Source: Roseovarius dicentrarchi
GTDB taxonomy: Bacteria; Pseudomonadota; Alphaproteobacteria; Rhodobacterales; Rhodobacteraceae
Direction: 5' to 3'
Assembly (NCBI RefSeq): GCF_003316635.1
Contig: NZ_QNQP01000008.1
Location: 1-64,000, forward strand
DNA length: 64,000 nt
Positions 18,606-28,966 of the stretch are shown here, piece after piece. The notes beneath the pieces were generated by a model. The model ran no database searches and was not told the DNA's origin. It saw only the letters and a list, made by a program, of their open reading frames with translations. Numbering within the stretch: position 1 is the stretch's first letter; the number at the start of each line of letters is the position of its first letter. The position numbers and the translations under genes are program-made.

Positions 18606-19280
18606 TCAGCCCGTGGGCATCACGACGACCTCTTGCACGTTGGCGTGGGCCGGTTGGTCCAAAGCGTAGACAACGGCGCTGGCCACGTCCACCGGCATCA
18701 GCTTGTCAGGTTTTGCCTCGCTGAAAAAGGGCGTGTCGACCATGCCGGGAGCTATGACGGTGCAGCGCCCGCCCCATTCGCGCATGTCCTGCGCCATGTT
18801 GCCCGCAAGGCCGTGAACGAACCACTTGGATGCGCCGTAGATCGACCCCGAAATATGCACGCGCCCCGCGACCGAGCCGGTCAGAACCAGATGGCCCTTG
18901 GTTTTCTTCAGCTCCGGATATGCCGCCTTCATCGTCAGCAGCACGCCCATGACGTTGATGTCGATCATGTTGCGCCACTCCTCCGGGTCGCCGTTTTCAA
19001 CGCCCGGCGTATCCAGCCCGGTGCCTGCGTTGGCATAGACCGCGTCCAGCTGGCCAAAATGCGAAACAGTCTGCGCGACAGCATCCTTCAGCGTGCCCAG
19101 ATCGGTGACATCGCCGGGCAGGGCCAACGCGCTGTCACCGATTTCGCTGGCGAGGGTTTTCAGCTTGTCTTCGCTGCGTGCAAACAGCGCCACGCGCCAT
19201 CCGGCGTCTGCTGCCCTGCGGGCTGTTTCCGCGCCGATGCCGGATGATGCGCCCGTGATGAATAGAACCTTGCCCGTCAT
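18606..19280 (-). CDS. SDR-family oxidoreductase
   Basis: 224-residue classical short-chain dehydrogenase/reductase. The cofactor motif TGASSGIG lies at residues 8-15, NAGTG near 85, the catalytic Ser in VLTGSVAGR, and the YGASK catalytic Tyr/Lys pair near 147. The closest general type is YdfG-like, acting on 3-hydroxy acids or malonic semialdehyde, but the substrate is unknown. ATG 19280 is preceded by AAAGGAG; the frame is open further upstream but without homology. Upstream gene of an SDR-5-FCL pair. Confidence 0.88.
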   Translation of the reverse strand: MTGKVLFITGASSGIGAETARRAADAGWRVALFARSEDKLKTLASEIGDSALALPGDVTDLGTLKDAVAQTVSHFGQLDAVYANAGTGLDTPGVENGDPEEWRNMIDINVMGVLLTMKAAYPELKKTKGHLVLTGSVAGRVHISGSIYGASKWFVHGLAGNMAQDMREWGGRCTVIAPGMVDTPFFSEAKPDKLMPVDVASAVVYALDQPAHANVQEVVVMPTG

Positions 19281-19463
19281 GTAAAAACTCCTTTGCGATG
19301 TATTGCAGCCCCAACGCGGCAAGGGGCGCCAAAGGTCCATTGCGCTGCATCTGGTGGGGTCAATTCGCATCTACCCAAAACTTTGCGGCTGCCCTATAGT
19401 GCCTGTGGATAACTGGGCGGCAGACCCATATTCGAGAGGCAGAGACAATAAAAGGACAGGCCA

Positions 19464-19946
19464 ATGCGCTGCCCGTTTTGCGGAAATATTGAAACACAGG
19501 TCAAGGATTCACGTCCCGCAGAGGAGCATGTCTCGATCAGGCGGCGCCGGTTCTGTCCGGCATGTGGCGGTCGTTTCACCACTTACGAGCGGGTGCAACT
19601 GCGCGATCTGGTTGTGGTGAAAACCAATGGCCGCCGCGAGGATTTTGACCGTGACAAGCTGGAGCGGTCCATCCGTATCGCCCTGCAAAAGCGTCCGATC
19701 GAACCGGAGCGGATCGAACAGATGATCTCGGGCATTGTGCGCCGACTGGAAAGTATGGGCGACACCGACATACCCTCAAAAACCGTGGGGGAGATTGTGA
19801 TGGAGAGCCTGGCACGGATCGACACGGTGGCCTATGTGCGTTTTGCCAGCGTTTACAAGAACTTCCAGGCGGCCGACGATTTCGACAAATTCGTGAGCGA
19901 GCTACGGCCCGAAGCGCTGCCCGGAGCAGAGCCACCCAAGACGTGA
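19464..19946 (+). CDS. nrdR: Transcriptional repressor NrdR
   Basis: 160-residue repressor of ribonucleotide reductase genes. The zinc ribbon is at the N-terminus (CPFCG at residues 3-7, CPACGGRF near 32-39), then the ATP-cone domain ([20 protein letters not shown]) that senses dATP/ATP. Length is standard. Its stop overlaps the ribD GTG start, an order (nrdR-ribD) common in alphaproteobacteria. No Nrd boxes were seen locally; its targets lie elsewhere. Confidence 0.96.
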   Translation: MRCPFCGNIETQVKDSRPAEEHVSIRRRRFCPACGGRFTTYERVQLRDLVVVKTNGRREDFDRDKLERSIRIALQKRPIEPERIEQMISGIVRRLESMGDTDIPSKTVGEIVMESLARIDTVAYVRFASVYKNFQAADDFDKFVSELRPEALPGAEPPKT

Positions 19947-21040
19947 CCCGCGGCGACGATCATCGGTTCATGCGCGTGGCGCTGGGGCTGGGGCGGCGCG
20001 GGCAGGGCAATACCTGGCCGAACCCGGCGGTGGGCTGCGTGATTGTGCGCGCGGGTCGCATCATCGGGCGCGGCTGGACGCAGCCCGGCGGAACGCCACA
20101 TGCGGAAACGCAGGCGCTGGCGCAGGCAGGCACCGCCGCACGCGGCGCCACGGCCTATGTCACGCTGGAGCCTTGCGCCCATCACGGACGCACGCCGCCC
20201 TGTAGCGCCGCACTGATCGCGGCAGGCGTTGCGCGCGTCGTGATTGCGTCGGACGATCCCGACCCGCGCGTGTCGGGTCGCGGCCTTGCCATGCTCCGCG
20301 AGGCTGGTGTGCAGGTCACCACCGGGGTCATGGCCGATGACGCAGCCCGCGATCTGGGCGGTTTTCTCAACCGGGTTCAGCGCGGGCGGCCGGAAGTGCT
20401 GCTGAAACTGGCGACATCCTTTGACGGGCGGATCGCCACGGCGACCGGGCAGTCGAAATGGATCACCGGACCGGGTGCGCGCCGGGCGGTCCACGCCATG
20501 CGGGCACGCTATGACGCCGTCATGGTGGGGGCTGGCACGGTACGCGCGGACGATCCCATGCTGACCGTGCGCGGCATGGGCGCGCGGCAACAGCCCGTCC
20601 GCATCGCAGTGTCGCGGCGGCTGACGCTTCCGCTGATGTCGCGGCTGGCGCAGACGGCGCGCGACGTGCCGGTGTGGCTGATCCACGGGCCGGAGGCGGA
20701 CTCTGCGTCAATCGCCGCATGGACCGATCTTGGCGCGCGTCTGATCGCCTGCCCGCTGCGCGGCGAGGGCCTTGATATGGCGGCGGCGATGCAGGCGCTG
20801 GGCGCTGCCGGTCTGACACGTGTTTTCTGCGAAGGGGGTGGCGCGCTGGCTGCGTCCCTGCTGAAGGCGGATGTGGTGGACGGGCTGGCAGGGTTTACCG
20901 CCGGTCTGGCACTGGGCGCGGATGGCCGCGCTGGCATCGGGGCGCTGACCCTTGATGCGCTGGAGGCCGCACCCCGGTTCGCGCTGGAGGATGTGCGCGC
21001 TATGGATGGTGACGTCATGCACCTGTGGCGCCGCGCCTGA
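19943..21040 (+). CDS. ribD: Riboflavin biosynthesis deaminase/reductase RibD
   Basis: 365-residue bifunctional enzyme of riboflavin synthesis. The N-terminal cytidine-deaminase-like domain holds zinc ligands in PHAETQAL and [12 protein letters not shown] (residues about 50-90). The C-terminal reductase domain follows from about 145 ([44 protein letters not shown]). The start is a GTG at 19943 overlapping the nrdR stop (GTGA), so translation is probably coupled; an internal ATG at 19970 is the alternative. It is followed by a terminator at 21059. Confidence 0.95.
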   Translation: MTRGDDHRFMRVALGLGRRGQGNTWPNPAVGCVIVRAGRIIGRGWTQPGGTPHAETQALAQAGTAARGATAYVTLEPCAHHGRTPPCSAALIAAGVARVVIASDDPDPRVSGRGLAMLREAGVQVTTGVMADDAARDLGGFLNRVQRGRPEVLLKLATSFDGRIATATGQSKWITGPGARRAVHAMRARYDAVMVGAGTVRADDPMLTVRGMGARQQPVRIAVSRRLTLPLMSRLAQTARDVPVWLIHGPEADSASIAAWTDLGARLIACPLRGEGLDMAAAMQALGAAGLTRVFCEGGGALAASLLKADVVDGLAGFTAGLALGADGRAGIGALTLDALEAAPRFALEDVRAMDGDVMHLWRRA

Positions 21041-21058
21041 CAAGGTTGCAATATGCAA

Positions 21059-21092
21059 AACGCGCGCCCCGGTATTGCGGAAGGCGCGCGTT
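21059..21092. terminator. Bidirectional terminator between ribD and the DUF1127 gene
   Basis: Stem AACGCGCGCC / GGCGCGCGTT, 19 bases after the ribD stop, serving convergent genes. Confidence 0.75.
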
Positions 21093-21133
21093 CTAAAGAT
21101 GATATCGAATTGATCTGGCGGTGCGCTGTGCGC

Positions 21134-21334
21134 TCATGCGCGAGCGCTGAACTTTGCGATGTCCGAACGGGTCAAGCCGATGTCATCCAGCTCGCGGTCC
21201 GACAGCGCAGACAATGCCATGCGTGTGGCACGTGCGTCTTTCCAGGCGGTAAAGGACGCAAAGAGGCGGCTGATGGTCAGCCCGGCGGGAGCGGCATGAA
21301 ACGCGGCGGAGCGGGTGGTGTCGATAACGGCCAT
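21134..21334 (-). CDS. DUF1127-domain small protein
   Basis: 66 residues ending in the DUF1127 (YjiS-like) motif: ARATRMALSALSDRELDDIG, then LTRSDIAKFSA. Such arginine-rich C-terminal motifs are known in small alphaproteobacterial proteins, some of which affect RNA turnover and phosphate or stress responses. ATG 21334 follows AAAGGACG. The frame is open upstream but without homology. Monocistronic. Confidence 0.82.
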   Translation of the reverse strand: MAVIDTTRSAAFHAAPAGLTISRLFASFTAWKDARATRMALSALSDRELDDIGLTRSDIAKFSARA

Positions 21335-21675
21335 TTTGATCGTCCTTTGAATGGCATGACTGGATGTCATGGCTGTGCGTGTTCTGTTGCAGGTCAGATA
21401 GCCAGCCAAACCCGTTCCGGCAACGGCACTTTGCGCATAGTCATTATGCGCCGGCTGCATAGGTCAAAGCGGTTCTTATAAGCTTATTTTTAAGGGGTTT
21501 GCGGTAACGGCGCTCTGGCAAATTGAAGGGGGTGTTTTGTTGCCGCAACGCGCCGATTGCGGCCCGAAAGTTGCCCGCCGGATCGTGGCTTGTGTATTCT
21601 CCTTGGAAGGTGTTCCCGTTTCGTGCTAGGCATTCGGAAAGCCGGACACAAACGGGCGGGCAGGGGCAGGACATC
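21335..21675. other. Intergenic region between DUF1127 gene and ruvC
   Basis: This 341-base divergent region must hold the promoters of both neighbours. I see no convincing gene or known RNA. An AT-rich segment near 21475-21500 could mark the ruvC promoter area. Confidence 0.4.
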
Positions 21676-22185
21676 ATGCGGGTTTTAGGCATTGATCCGG
21701 GGTTGCGGAATATGGGCTGGGGGTTGATCGACGTCGATGGCAGTCGGCTGAGCCATGTTGCCAACGGCACCCTGCATTCGGCCGGCGACGGCCTTCCGGT
21801 CCGGCTGCTGTCGCTGTTTCAGCAACTCAGCGCGATACTGACCCAATATGCGCCGCATACCTCGGCGGTCGAGCAGACATTCGTCAACAAGGACGGCGCC
21901 GGCACGCTTAAACTGGGGCAGGCACGCGGTATCGCGCTGCTGGCGCCCGCGCAATACGGGATTGACGTGGGGGAATACGCGCCCAACACGGTGAAAAAGA
22001 CGGTTGTTGGCGTCGGCCATGCGACCAAGGACCAGATCGCGCATATGGTTAAAATGCAACTGCCCGGCGCGGTGCTGACCGGTCCCGACGCCGCCGATGC
22101 GCTGGCCATCGCAATTTGCCACGCGCATCACGCGGCCAGCCGGGCGCGCATCGCCCGCGCATCACTGAAAGGAGCCTTGGCATGA
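21676..22185 (+). CDS. ruvC: Holliday junction endonuclease RuvC
   Basis: 169-residue resolvase that cuts Holliday junctions with RuvAB. The RNase H-like fold starts [15 protein letters not shown] (catalytic Asp 7), the catalytic Glu is in VEQTFVNKD, and the final acidic pair lies in [19 protein letters not shown] 21676 begins directly at the family N-terminus. The stop overlaps the ruvA start by ATGA. First gene of ruvCAB. Confidence 0.96.
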   Translation: MRVLGIDPGLRNMGWGLIDVDGSRLSHVANGTLHSAGDGLPVRLLSLFQQLSAILTQYAPHTSAVEQTFVNKDGAGTLKLGQARGIALLAPAQYGIDVGEYAPNTVKKTVVGVGHATKDQIAHMVKMQLPGAVLTGPDAADALAIAICHAHHAASRARIARASLKGALA

Positions 22186-22847
22186 TCGGGCGCATCGCGG
22201 GACGCATTGATTATCGCGCCGCCGATCACGTGCTGATTGATGTGCGCGGTGTTGGCTATCTGGTGTTCTGCTCGGATCGCACGATGCAGGCGCTGCCACG
22301 CGCGGGCGAACACGCGGCGCTCTATACGGATCTGCTGGTGCGCGAGGATCTTCTGCAACTCTACGGCTTTACCACTCTGGTCGAAAAGGAATGGCATCGC
22401 CTGCTGATGAGCGTGCAGGGCGTCGGCGCCAAGGCCAGCCTTGCGATCCTCGGCACACTTGGCCCGGACGGCGTCGGGCGCGCCATTGCGCTGGGCGACT
22501 GGAACTCGGTCAAGGCGGCCAAAGGTATCGGCCCGAAAACCGCACAGCGCGTCGTCAATGAGCTGAAGGACAAGGCGCCTGAAATCATGGCGATGGGCGC
22601 AGGTGCCGCCACGGCTCCGGCGCCTCACGGGGGCGATGTGATCGACGCCGATACTCCCGCATCTGCGCCGCGCCCCGTGCCCGCCGGGCCCGGACCGCAG
22701 GCCGAAGCGTTGTCAGCGCTGACCAATCTGGGCTATGCCCCCGGCGAGGCTGTGGGCGCGGTCGCGCAGGCCGCAGGTGATGCGCCCGAGGCTGATGTGG
22801 CTGGCCTGATCCGCGCCGCGCTCAAGCTGCTGGCACCCAAGGGATGA
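22182..22847 (+). CDS. ruvA: Holliday junction branch migration protein RuvA
   Basis: 221-residue DNA-binding subunit that targets RuvB to four-way junctions. The OB fold is at the N-terminus ([20 protein letters not shown]), the helix-hairpin-helix segments are at [17 protein letters not shown] and [17 protein letters not shown], a Pro/Ala-rich linker spans about 145-175, and the C-terminal RuvB-binding domain is [19 protein letters not shown] lies upstream and the start overlaps ruvC. Confidence 0.96.
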   Translation: MIGRIAGRIDYRAADHVLIDVRGVGYLVFCSDRTMQALPRAGEHAALYTDLLVREDLLQLYGFTTLVEKEWHRLLMSVQGVGAKASLAILGTLGPDGVGRAIALGDWNSVKAAKGIGPKTAQRVVNELKDKAPEIMAMGAGAATAPAPHGGDVIDADTPASAPRPVPAGPGPQAEALSALTNLGYAPGEAVGAVAQAAGDAPEADVAGLIRAALKLLAPKG

Positions 22848-22857
22848 GGCCGCCGCG

Positions 22858-23889
22858 ATGACCACCAGCCCGGACCCCACCCTGCGACCCGAAAAACTGG
22901 CCGAGGATGAGGGGCGCAGCCTGCGCCCGCAAGCCTTGAGCGAATTCATCGGACAGGCCGAGGCACGCGCAAATCTGCGCGTCTTCATCCAGTCGGCGCG
23001 CCAGCGCGGTCAGGCGATGGATCACACGCTGTTTCACGGGCCGCCCGGCCTGGGTAAGACCACTCTGGCGCAGATCATGGCGCGTGAGCTGGGTGTCGGG
23101 TTTCGCATGACATCCGGCCCGGTACTGGCCAAGGCCGGTGATCTGGCCGCAATCCTGACCAATCTGGAGCGTAACGACGTTCTGTTCATCGACGAGATTC
23201 ACCGCCTGAACCCGGCGGTCGAAGAGGTGCTGTATCCCGCGCTTGAGGATTTCGAGCTGGACCTTGTCATCGGCGAAGGCCCCGCTGCGCGCACCGTGCG
23301 GATCGAGCTTGCCCCGTTCACCTTGGTTGGCGCCACCACGCGGCTGGGGCTGCTGACGACACCGCTGCGCGACCGGTTCGGCATCCCGACCCGGCTGCAA
23401 TTCTACACGGTGGACGAATTGCACGAAATCGTCGTGCGAAACGCGGCGCTGCTGTCCATCCCCTGCGCAACCGATGGCGCCCGCGAAATTGCCCTGCGCG
23501 CGCGTGGCACACCGCGCATCGCCGGGCGTCTTCTGCGCCGCGTGGTCGATTTTGCACTGGTCGACGGCGACGGCACGATCACGCGCGCATTGGCCGATTC
23601 TGCTCTGACGCGGCTGGGCGTCGATCACCTGGGTCTGGACAGCGCTGACCGGCGCTACCTCACCCTGATCGCCGAGGCGTATCAGGGCGGTCCTGTCGGG
23701 ATCGAAACCCTCAGCGCGGCCTTGTCTGAATCGCGCGATGCGCTGGAGGAGGTGATCGAGCCCTATCTGCTTCAGCAGGGCCTGATCCAACGCACGCCGC
23801 GCGGACGGATGCTGGCGCAGCGGGCGTGGACCCATTTGGGCATCGCGCCGCCAAAACCTGCGGGCCAGACTGATCTGTTCGACGGATGA
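22858..23889 (+). CDS. ruvB: Holliday junction branch migration ATPase RuvB
   Basis: 343-residue AAA+ motor of branch migration. Walker A is [11 protein letters not shown] (about 61-71), Walker B is [14 protein letters not shown], sensor 1 is GATTRLG and the arginine finger region is [15 protein letters not shown]. The C-terminal winged helix is [14 protein letters not shown]. Spaced 10 bases after ruvA. Confidence 0.97.
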   Translation: MTTSPDPTLRPEKLAEDEGRSLRPQALSEFIGQAEARANLRVFIQSARQRGQAMDHTLFHGPPGLGKTTLAQIMARELGVGFRMTSGPVLAKAGDLAAILTNLERNDVLFIDEIHRLNPAVEEVLYPALEDFELDLVIGEGPAARTVRIELAPFTLVGATTRLGLLTTPLRDRFGIPTRLQFYTVDELHEIVVRNAALLSIPCATDGAREIALRARGTPRIAGRLLRRVVDFALVDGDGTITRALADSALTRLGVDHLGLDSADRRYLTLIAEAYQGGPVGIETLSAALSESRDALEEVIEPYLLQQGLIQRTPRGRMLAQRAWTHLGIAPPKPAGQTDLFDG

Positions 23890-23911
23890 TGCATCTGGCG
23901 CGTGCGGGAAA

Positions 23912-23972
23912 ATGAGTATTTGAACCAAGATGAAATTCCCGGCAGTGGCTTTTTCTTGGTGAAAATACCCAT
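23912..23972 (+). repeat. Intergenic motif ATGAGTATTT-N6-AAGATGAA, with an inverted partner
   Basis: After ruvB the plus strand has ATGAGTATTTGAACCAAGAT (23912-23931), matching the copy before recJ at both ends. It is followed by an imperfect inverted copy at 23954-23972 (TCTTGGT then GAAAATACCCAT). The pair could fold into a hairpin with arms of about 19 bases, possibly acting as a terminator for ruvB. It may also be a mobile-type palindromic intergenic repeat. Confidence 0.45.
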
Positions 23973-24075
23973 TATTCGGTTCAATCCATAAAGCGTCGCA
24001 CGAGAGGCGCCCGGGCCGCGCACCGGGCCGCTCAGAATCGGGCGATGCGTTCGCGGCGCCATGCAGGAGATATCC

Positions 24076-24702
24076 ATGAACCCTGACCAGATCGAACCAT
24101 TATTCACCCGCAGCGACGGCACTTATTTATGCGCGCGCTGGGGGCGCCCCATCGCGCCGGTGGTTTTCGGTGTCGATGATGCGACCCTGCCCATCATAAA
24201 GGGCGCGATCGAGGCGGTGACAACGCTGGCAGGCCACGATACCGCCGAAACGGACCCCGAGCTGGGCGTTAATCTGATGGTGTTCTTCTTTCGCGATTGG
24301 GACGAGCTGCTGGATCTGCCGGACCTGGGCCGGATGATCCCGGATCTGGAGCCTTTGGTCGCGCGGTTGCAGGCCGCGGATGCCAATCAGTATCGCATTT
24401 TCCGGTTTGAAGCGGCCGGCGCGATCAAAGCGGCATTCGTGTTTTTGCGCATGGACGCGCATCTGGCGGCGGTTCCGGCCGAGACGCTGGCGCTGAGCCA
24501 GGCAGCGCAGACCATCCTTTCATGGTCGGACACCGCGTTTCAGGACCGCTCGCCCTTGGCGCTGGTACCGGGGCAGGACGCGGCAATGCTGCGGCCGGAT
24601 ATTTCCGACGTGATCCGGGCCGCTTATGACCCTGTCTTGCCCGATTGCGCGCAGGATGCGTCGCACGCGCTTCGGCTCTCTGCGCGGATAGGCCGCAACT
24701 GA
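24076..24702 (+). CDS. Conserved hypothetical protein
   Basis: 208 residues with no signal peptide, membrane segment or catalytic motif I recognise. Composition is that of a soluble globular protein rich in acidic residues (FFFRDWDELLDLPDLGRMIP). AGGAGA lies seven bases upstream of ATG 24076. It sits between ruvCAB and ybgC-tol, a place where Rhodobacterales usually have a conserved uncharacterised gene; the cellular role is unknown. Confidence 0.65.
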   Translation: MNPDQIEPLFTRSDGTYLCARWGRPIAPVVFGVDDATLPIIKGAIEAVTTLAGHDTAETDPELGVNLMVFFFRDWDELLDLPDLGRMIPDLEPLVARLQAADANQYRIFRFEAAGAIKAAFVFLRMDAHLAAVPAETLALSQAAQTILSWSDTAFQDRSPLALVPGQDAAMLRPDISDVIRAAYDPVLPDCAQDASHALRLSARIGRN

Positions 24703-24768
24703 GCGGGCCGGACGCGCGGGAAACGGCGGTGGTTGCCGCGCTTTCGTCTGCTGTCTAGGGTGCCGGGT

Positions 24769-25158
24769 ATGAGCCATGTTTTCCCGATCCGCATCTATTA
24801 TGAAGATACCGACATGGGCGGTATCGTCTATCACGCCAACTATCTTAAATTCATCGAGCGGGCGCGCAGCGACTGGGTGCGCGATCTCGGCATAGATCAG
24901 CGCGCGATGAAAGAGGAGGAGGGCGTGGTTTTCGCCGTCCGGCGCATTGAGGCGGATTATCTTCTGGCCGCGCGCTTTGATGACCGGCTTGAGGTGCGCA
25001 CCGATGTGCAGTCCGTCACCGGCGCGCGGCTGGTGCTGCGCCAGCAGGTCAGCCGCGCGGGCGAGGCGGTATTTTCTGCTGCTGTCACCATCGTCTGCGT
25101 GACCGATACCGGCCATCCTGCCCGGCTTCCGGCAAATATCCGCCTGCTGCTGCACTGA
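24769..25158 (+). CDS. ybgC: Tol-Pal associated acyl-CoA thioesterase YbgC
   Basis: 129-residue hotdog-fold thioesterase. The family motif is IRIYYEDTDMGGIVYHANYL with the catalytic Asp and His region at residues 10-30, and the typical FIERARSDWVRDLG follows. YbgC is regularly the first gene of tol-pal clusters and acts on acyl-CoA or acyl carrier substrates at the inner membrane. ATG 24769 gives the canonical N-terminus. tolQ begins 115 bases on. Confidence 0.92.
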   Translation: MSHVFPIRIYYEDTDMGGIVYHANYLKFIERARSDWVRDLGIDQRAMKEEEGVVFAVRRIEADYLLAARFDDRLEVRTDVQSVTGARLVLRQQVSRAGEAVFSAAVTIVCVTDTGHPARLPANIRLLLH

Positions 25159-25273
25159 TAGCTCAATTTTGCGTGCGATCCAGCGATGGCGTTGGATTTT
25201 ATCCAGTGATTAGGCTAGCGTCGCGCGAAACAGGGCCCACATGCAACCGGGCCGCATAAAAAAGAGCAGGCAG

Positions 25274-25969
25274 ATGGAAGCAGAAACCCTCGCGCTGGCG
25301 CAGGATATAGACATGTCCATGTGGGGCATGTTTGCGCAGGCGACGTTCATCGTAAAATTGGTCATGCTGTTGCTGATTGGCGCGTCCTTCTGGGCGTGGT
25401 CGATCATCGTGCAGAAGCTGATCCTGTACCGCAAGGCGCGCAGGGAAGCGGAGGCGTTTGACCGGCAATTCTGGTCGGGCGAGCCGCTGGACGAGCTGTT
25501 CGAGCAGATCGGCACCGATCCGGCCGGCCAGTCGCAGCGCATCTTTGCGTCGGGCATGATGGAATGGCGCCGCAGCCACCGCACCGATGGCGGCATGATC
25601 GCCGGCGCGACCGCGCGCATCGATCGCAGCATGGACGTGGCCATCGCCAAGGAATCAGAGGCGTTGCAGTCCGGGCTGACGGTTCTGGCGACGGTGGGCA
25701 GCATCGCGCCCTTTGTCGGGCTGTTCGGCACCGTCTGGGGTATCATGCACGCGTTCATCGGCATTGCCGCGTCGCAAAATACCAGCCTCGCCGTTGTGGC
25801 CCCCGGCATTGCCGAGGCGCTGCTGGCCACCGCGCTGGGCCTTCTGGCCGCGATTCCGGCGGTTATCTTCTACAACAAGCTGAGCGCGGATTCAGACCGC
25901 ATCGTCGCGGGTTACGAGGCGTTCGCCGATGAGTTTGCAACCATTCTCAGCCGCCAGTTGGACAGCTAG
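25274..25969 (+). CDS. tolQ: Tol-Pal system protein TolQ
   Basis: 231-residue inner-membrane proton-channel subunit of Tol-Pal, paralogous to ExbB and MotA. Three membrane helices are visible: about 23-45 (ATFIVKLVMLLLIGASFWAW), 135-160 (SIAPFVGLFGTVWGIMHAFI) and 170-195 (ALLATALGLLAAIPAVIFYN). GAGCAGG precedes ATG 25274. First of tolQRAB, four bases before tolR. Confidence 0.95.
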   Translation: MEAETLALAQDIDMSMWGMFAQATFIVKLVMLLLIGASFWAWSIIVQKLILYRKARREAEAFDRQFWSGEPLDELFEQIGTDPAGQSQRIFASGMMEWRRSHRTDGGMIAGATARIDRSMDVAIAKESEALQSGLTVLATVGSIAPFVGLFGTVWGIMHAFIGIAASQNTSLAVVAPGIAEALLATALGLLAAIPAVIFYNKLSADSDRIVAGYEAFADEFATILSRQLDS

Positions 25970-25972
25970 GCC

Positions 25973-26443
25973 ATGGGTGCAGCGGTTCAAAACTCGGGCG
26001 GGGGCAAGCGGCGCAGGCGGGGGCGCAGCCGTGCGCGCCCGATGGCGGAAATCAACGTCACGCCGTTTGTCGATGTGATGCTGGTGCTGCTGATCATCTT
26101 CATGGTGGCCGCGCCTTTGATGACGGTCGGCATCCCGATCGAGCTGCCGAAAACGGCGGCCAATTCGCTGCCGGGCGAACAGGAAGAGCCGCTGACGATC
26201 ACGCTGACGGCCGAGGGCATCGTCACGATCCAGACAACCGAAGTGGACCGTGCCGATCTGATCGGGCGCCTGCGCGCCATCGCGGCGGAACGGGACGGCG
26301 ACCGTGTATTTTTGCGCGCCGACGGTGCGGTGCCGTATTCGGACGTGGTGCAGATCATGGGCGCGCTCAACAAGGGTGGGTTTGATAATATCGGTCTGGT
26401 GACGGATACGGGCGGCCCGTCGCTGGACGCGCCCGAAGGCTGA
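25973..26443 (+). CDS. tolR: Tol-Pal system protein TolR
   Basis: 156-residue partner of TolQ, of the ExbD/TolR family. A basic cytoplasmic N-terminus (GGGKRRRRGRSRARP) precedes a single membrane helix near 25-48 with the conserved proton-carrying Asp (NVTPFVDVMLVLLIIFMVAA). The periplasmic domain follows. It sits between tolQ and tolA. Confidence 0.95.
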   Translation: MGAAVQNSGGGKRRRRGRSRARPMAEINVTPFVDVMLVLLIIFMVAAPLMTVGIPIELPKTAANSLPGEQEEPLTITLTAEGIVTIQTTEVDRADLIGRLRAIAAERDGDRVFLRADGAVPYSDVVQIMGALNKGGFDNIGLVTDTGGPSLDAPEG

Positions 26444-26456
26444 GGCGCGCGGCGCA

Positions 26457-27632
26457 GTGAACACGGGTCAAATCATATCGGGGGCAGGCCATATCGGCCT
26501 GATCGGCTGGCTGCTGTTTGGCGGCTGGTCCATGTCCGACCCCATGGATTTTCAGGTGACCGAGGTTACCGCCGTCAGCTATGAGGAATATGCCGCCATC
26601 GTGTCGGGCGCGGCCAATCCTGCCCCCGAGGCGGAAATCGCGCCGCCCGCCCCGGTGGAGCCCCAGGTGCCGCAGGATGCGCCGGATCTGGCTAGCGCAC
26701 CTGATGCCGCACCCGAGGCGCCCGCGCCCGAAGCCGCGCCAGAGGCGGCGCCCGATCCCGCACCGCAGCCGCCCGCACCCCCCGCCGAGGCCGAGGTGTC
26801 GGATGCCCCGCCGGTGATGGAGCAGCCCGCGCAGGACATGGCGGCGCTGGTTCCCGACACGTTGCTGCGCCCGCAGCAGCGCCCCGCCGAACGTGTCGCG
26901 CCTGAACAGGTCGCCCCGCCCGAGCCGGATACAGCCGTCGACGACATCGTGCGCGAAGAGGCCGTGCCGGACGCCGACGCCGAAACCCCGCGCGAGGAGG
27001 CAGAGGCGACCGCGCCCGAGGCTGCCGCGACCGAAATCGTGACCGAGGCGCAGCAGGCCGCGCCGTCCAGGTCCGTTCGCCCGAAATCGCGTCCAAACCG
27101 CCCGGCCCGGGCGCCCGAGCCTGAAACCCAAACCGCCGAGGCGGCGCCGCAAACCGCACCCGATCCGGCGCCCGCGCCTGCGCCCGATCCGGCGCCCGCG
27201 CCTGCACCCGCACCCGCCGCCGACAGCGCCGGGATCGAGGATGCGCTGGCCGCCGCGCTGGGTGCCGCATCCGAGGCGCCGGCGCCCAGCACGGCGGCCC
27301 CCGCAGGCCCGCCGCTGACCTTTGGCGAAAAGGAAGGCATGCGGATTGCCGTGCAAAGCTGCTGGAACGTTGGATCGCTCAGCTCGGACGCGCTGGCCAC
27401 CACGGTCACGGTGGCGTTCGAGATGTCCGAGGATGGAAAGCCGATCAACGGCACGATCCGCATGATCGCCTCCTCCGGCGGCACGTCGGGCGCGGCCAAG
27501 CAGGCGTTTGAGGCGGCGCAGCGGGCGATCATCCGCTGCGGCGGGCGCGGATTTGACCTGCCGGTTGAAAAATACGCGTCATGGCGCAATGTGGAACTGG
27601 TATTTAACCCCGAGAATATGAGGATCAAATGA
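26457..27632 (+). CDS. tolA: TolA-like energy-coupling protein with a TonB-type C-terminus
   Basis: 391 residues in the TolA position. One N-terminal membrane helix ([16 protein letters not shown], about 11-26) anchors a long periplasmic spacer (about 60-265) that is extremely Pro/Ala/Glu-rich, including tandem PAPAPDP units, rather than the Lys/Ala coiled coil of enterobacterial TolA. The C-terminal domain (about 285-391: [39 protein letters not shown]) is the TolA/TonB-like domain contacting TolB-Pal. The start is a GTG at 26457, 13 bases after tolR. The stop overlaps tolB (ATGA). Confidence 0.88.
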   Translation: MNTGQIISGAGHIGLIGWLLFGGWSMSDPMDFQVTEVTAVSYEEYAAIVSGAANPAPEAEIAPPAPVEPQVPQDAPDLASAPDAAPEAPAPEAAPEAAPDPAPQPPAPPAEAEVSDAPPVMEQPAQDMAALVPDTLLRPQQRPAERVAPEQVAPPEPDTAVDDIVREEAVPDADAETPREEAEATAPEAAATEIVTEAQQAAPSRSVRPKSRPNRPARAPEPETQTAEAAPQTAPDPAPAPAPDPAPAPAPAPAADSAGIEDALAAALGAASEAPAPSTAAPAGPPLTFGEKEGMRIAVQSCWNVGSLSSDALATTVTVAFEMSEDGKPINGTIRMIASSGGTSGAAKQAFEAAQRAIIRCGGRGFDLPVEKYASWRNVELVFNPENMRIK

Positions 27633-28966
27633 TGGCACGATTTCTGGCCCCGCGATTTCTGGCTGTTTTGGCCCTCTGCGCAAGCGCGGTTGCCGCCCCG
27701 GTCCAGGCGCAGAACGGCCCCTTGCGGCTGGAAATCACCGAGGGCGTGATTGAACCGCTGCCGTTTGCCGTGCCGGGTTTCGTGCCCGGCAGCGGCACCA
27801 GCGGGCAGGTGGCGCAGGACATCACGAACCTGATCGCCGCCGATCTCAGCGGCACCGGCCTTTTCCGCGAAATTCCCGCCAGCGCGCATATCAGCCGGGT
27901 CACCAGCTTTTCCAGCCCGGTGCAGTTCGCCGACTGGAAGGCCGTGAACGCGCAGGCATTGGTGACGGGCGCCGTCGATACGGACGCATCCGGGCGCCTG
28001 ACGGTGCAGTTCCGCGTCTGGGACGTCTATTCGGGGCAGGAGCTGGGCACGGGTCAGCAATTTGCCGGCACCGAAGCGGGCTGGCGCCGGATCGCGCACA
28101 AGATCGCCGATCAGGTCTATAGCCGCATCACGGGCGAGGGCGCCTATTTTGACAGCCGCGTCGTGTTCGTCTCGGAAACCGGGCCAAAGGATCAGCGCGC
28201 CAAGCGTCTGGCGATCATGGATTATGACGGCGCCAATGTGTCCTATCTGACCGACAGCGCATCGCTGGTTCTGGCACCGCGGTTTTCCCCCACCGGCGAC
28301 CGCATTTTGTACACCAGCTACGAAAGCGGATTTCCCCGTATCTACGTACTGGACGTGGCCAGCGTGAACCGCAGGTCGCTGCCGTCGCAGGACGGCACGA
28401 TGAGCTTTGCACCACGGTTTGCGCCCAATGGGCAGACGGTGGTGTATTCGGTCGAATCGGGCGGCAATACCGACATCTACACGATGGATATCAATTCAGG
28501 CGCCAGCCAGCGCCTGACCAGCGCGCCGTCGATCGAAACCGCCCCCAGCTACAGCCCGGATGGCAGCCGGATCGTGTTCGAGTCGGACCGCACAGGCCGC
28601 AACCAGCTTTATGTAATGAGCGCAAGCGGCGGCGAGGCGCAGCGCATCTCGAACGGCGAGGGCAATTACGGCACGCCGGTCTGGTCGCCGCGCGGCGATC
28701 TGATCGCCTTCACCAAGCAAAGCAAAAGCCGCTTTCACATCGGCGTCATGCGCACCGATGGCAGCGAGGAACGGCTGCTGACCGCATCGTTCCTGGATGA
28801 GGGGCCAACATGGGCGCCCAATGGCCGCGTCATCATGTTTACCCGCGAAACCCAGGGCGCTTCGGGGCAGGCCGGCCTTTATTCGGTGGACATCACCGGG
28901 CGCAACCTGCGCGCTGTCACCACCGGCGGCGGCGCCAGCGATCCGTCGTGGTCGCCCCTGCAATAG
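27629..28966 (+). CDS. tolB: Tol-Pal system protein TolB
   Basis: 445-residue periplasmic TolB. Signal peptide [21 protein letters not shown]-terminal alpha/beta domain, then a six-bladed beta-propeller made of repeated units such as [40 protein letters not shown] and [20 protein letters not shown]. TolB links TolA and Pal during outer-membrane constriction at division. Start at 27629 overlaps tolA; the adjacent ATG at 27632 is equally possible. Confidence 0.96.
   Translation: MMARFLAPRFLAVLALCASAVAAPVQAQNGPLRLEITEGVIEPLPFAVPGFVPGSGTSGQVAQDITNLIAADLSGTGLFREIPASAHISRVTSFSSPVQFADWKAVNAQALVTGAVDTDASGRLTVQFRVWDVYSGQELGTGQQFAGTEAGWRRIAHKIADQVYSRITGEGAYFDSRVVFVSETGPKDQRAKRLAIMDYDGANVSYLTDSASLVLAPRFSPTGDRILYTSYESGFPRIYVLDVASVNRRSLPSQDGTMSFAPRFAPNGQTVVYSVESGGNTDIYTMDINSGASQRLTSAPSIETAPSYSPDGSRIVFESDRTGRNQLYVMSASGGEAQRISNGEGNYGTPVWSPRGDLIAFTKQSKSRFHIGVMRTDGSEERLLTASFLDEGPTWAPNGRVIMFTRETQGASGQAGLYSVDITGRNLRAVTTGGGASDPSWSPLQ

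Noticed and set aside
26690..27240. Repetitive stretch in tolA as a CRISPR-like or tandem-repeat array
   Set aside because: It is a Pro/Ala-rich coding segment in frame within tolA, with irregular units and no spacers.
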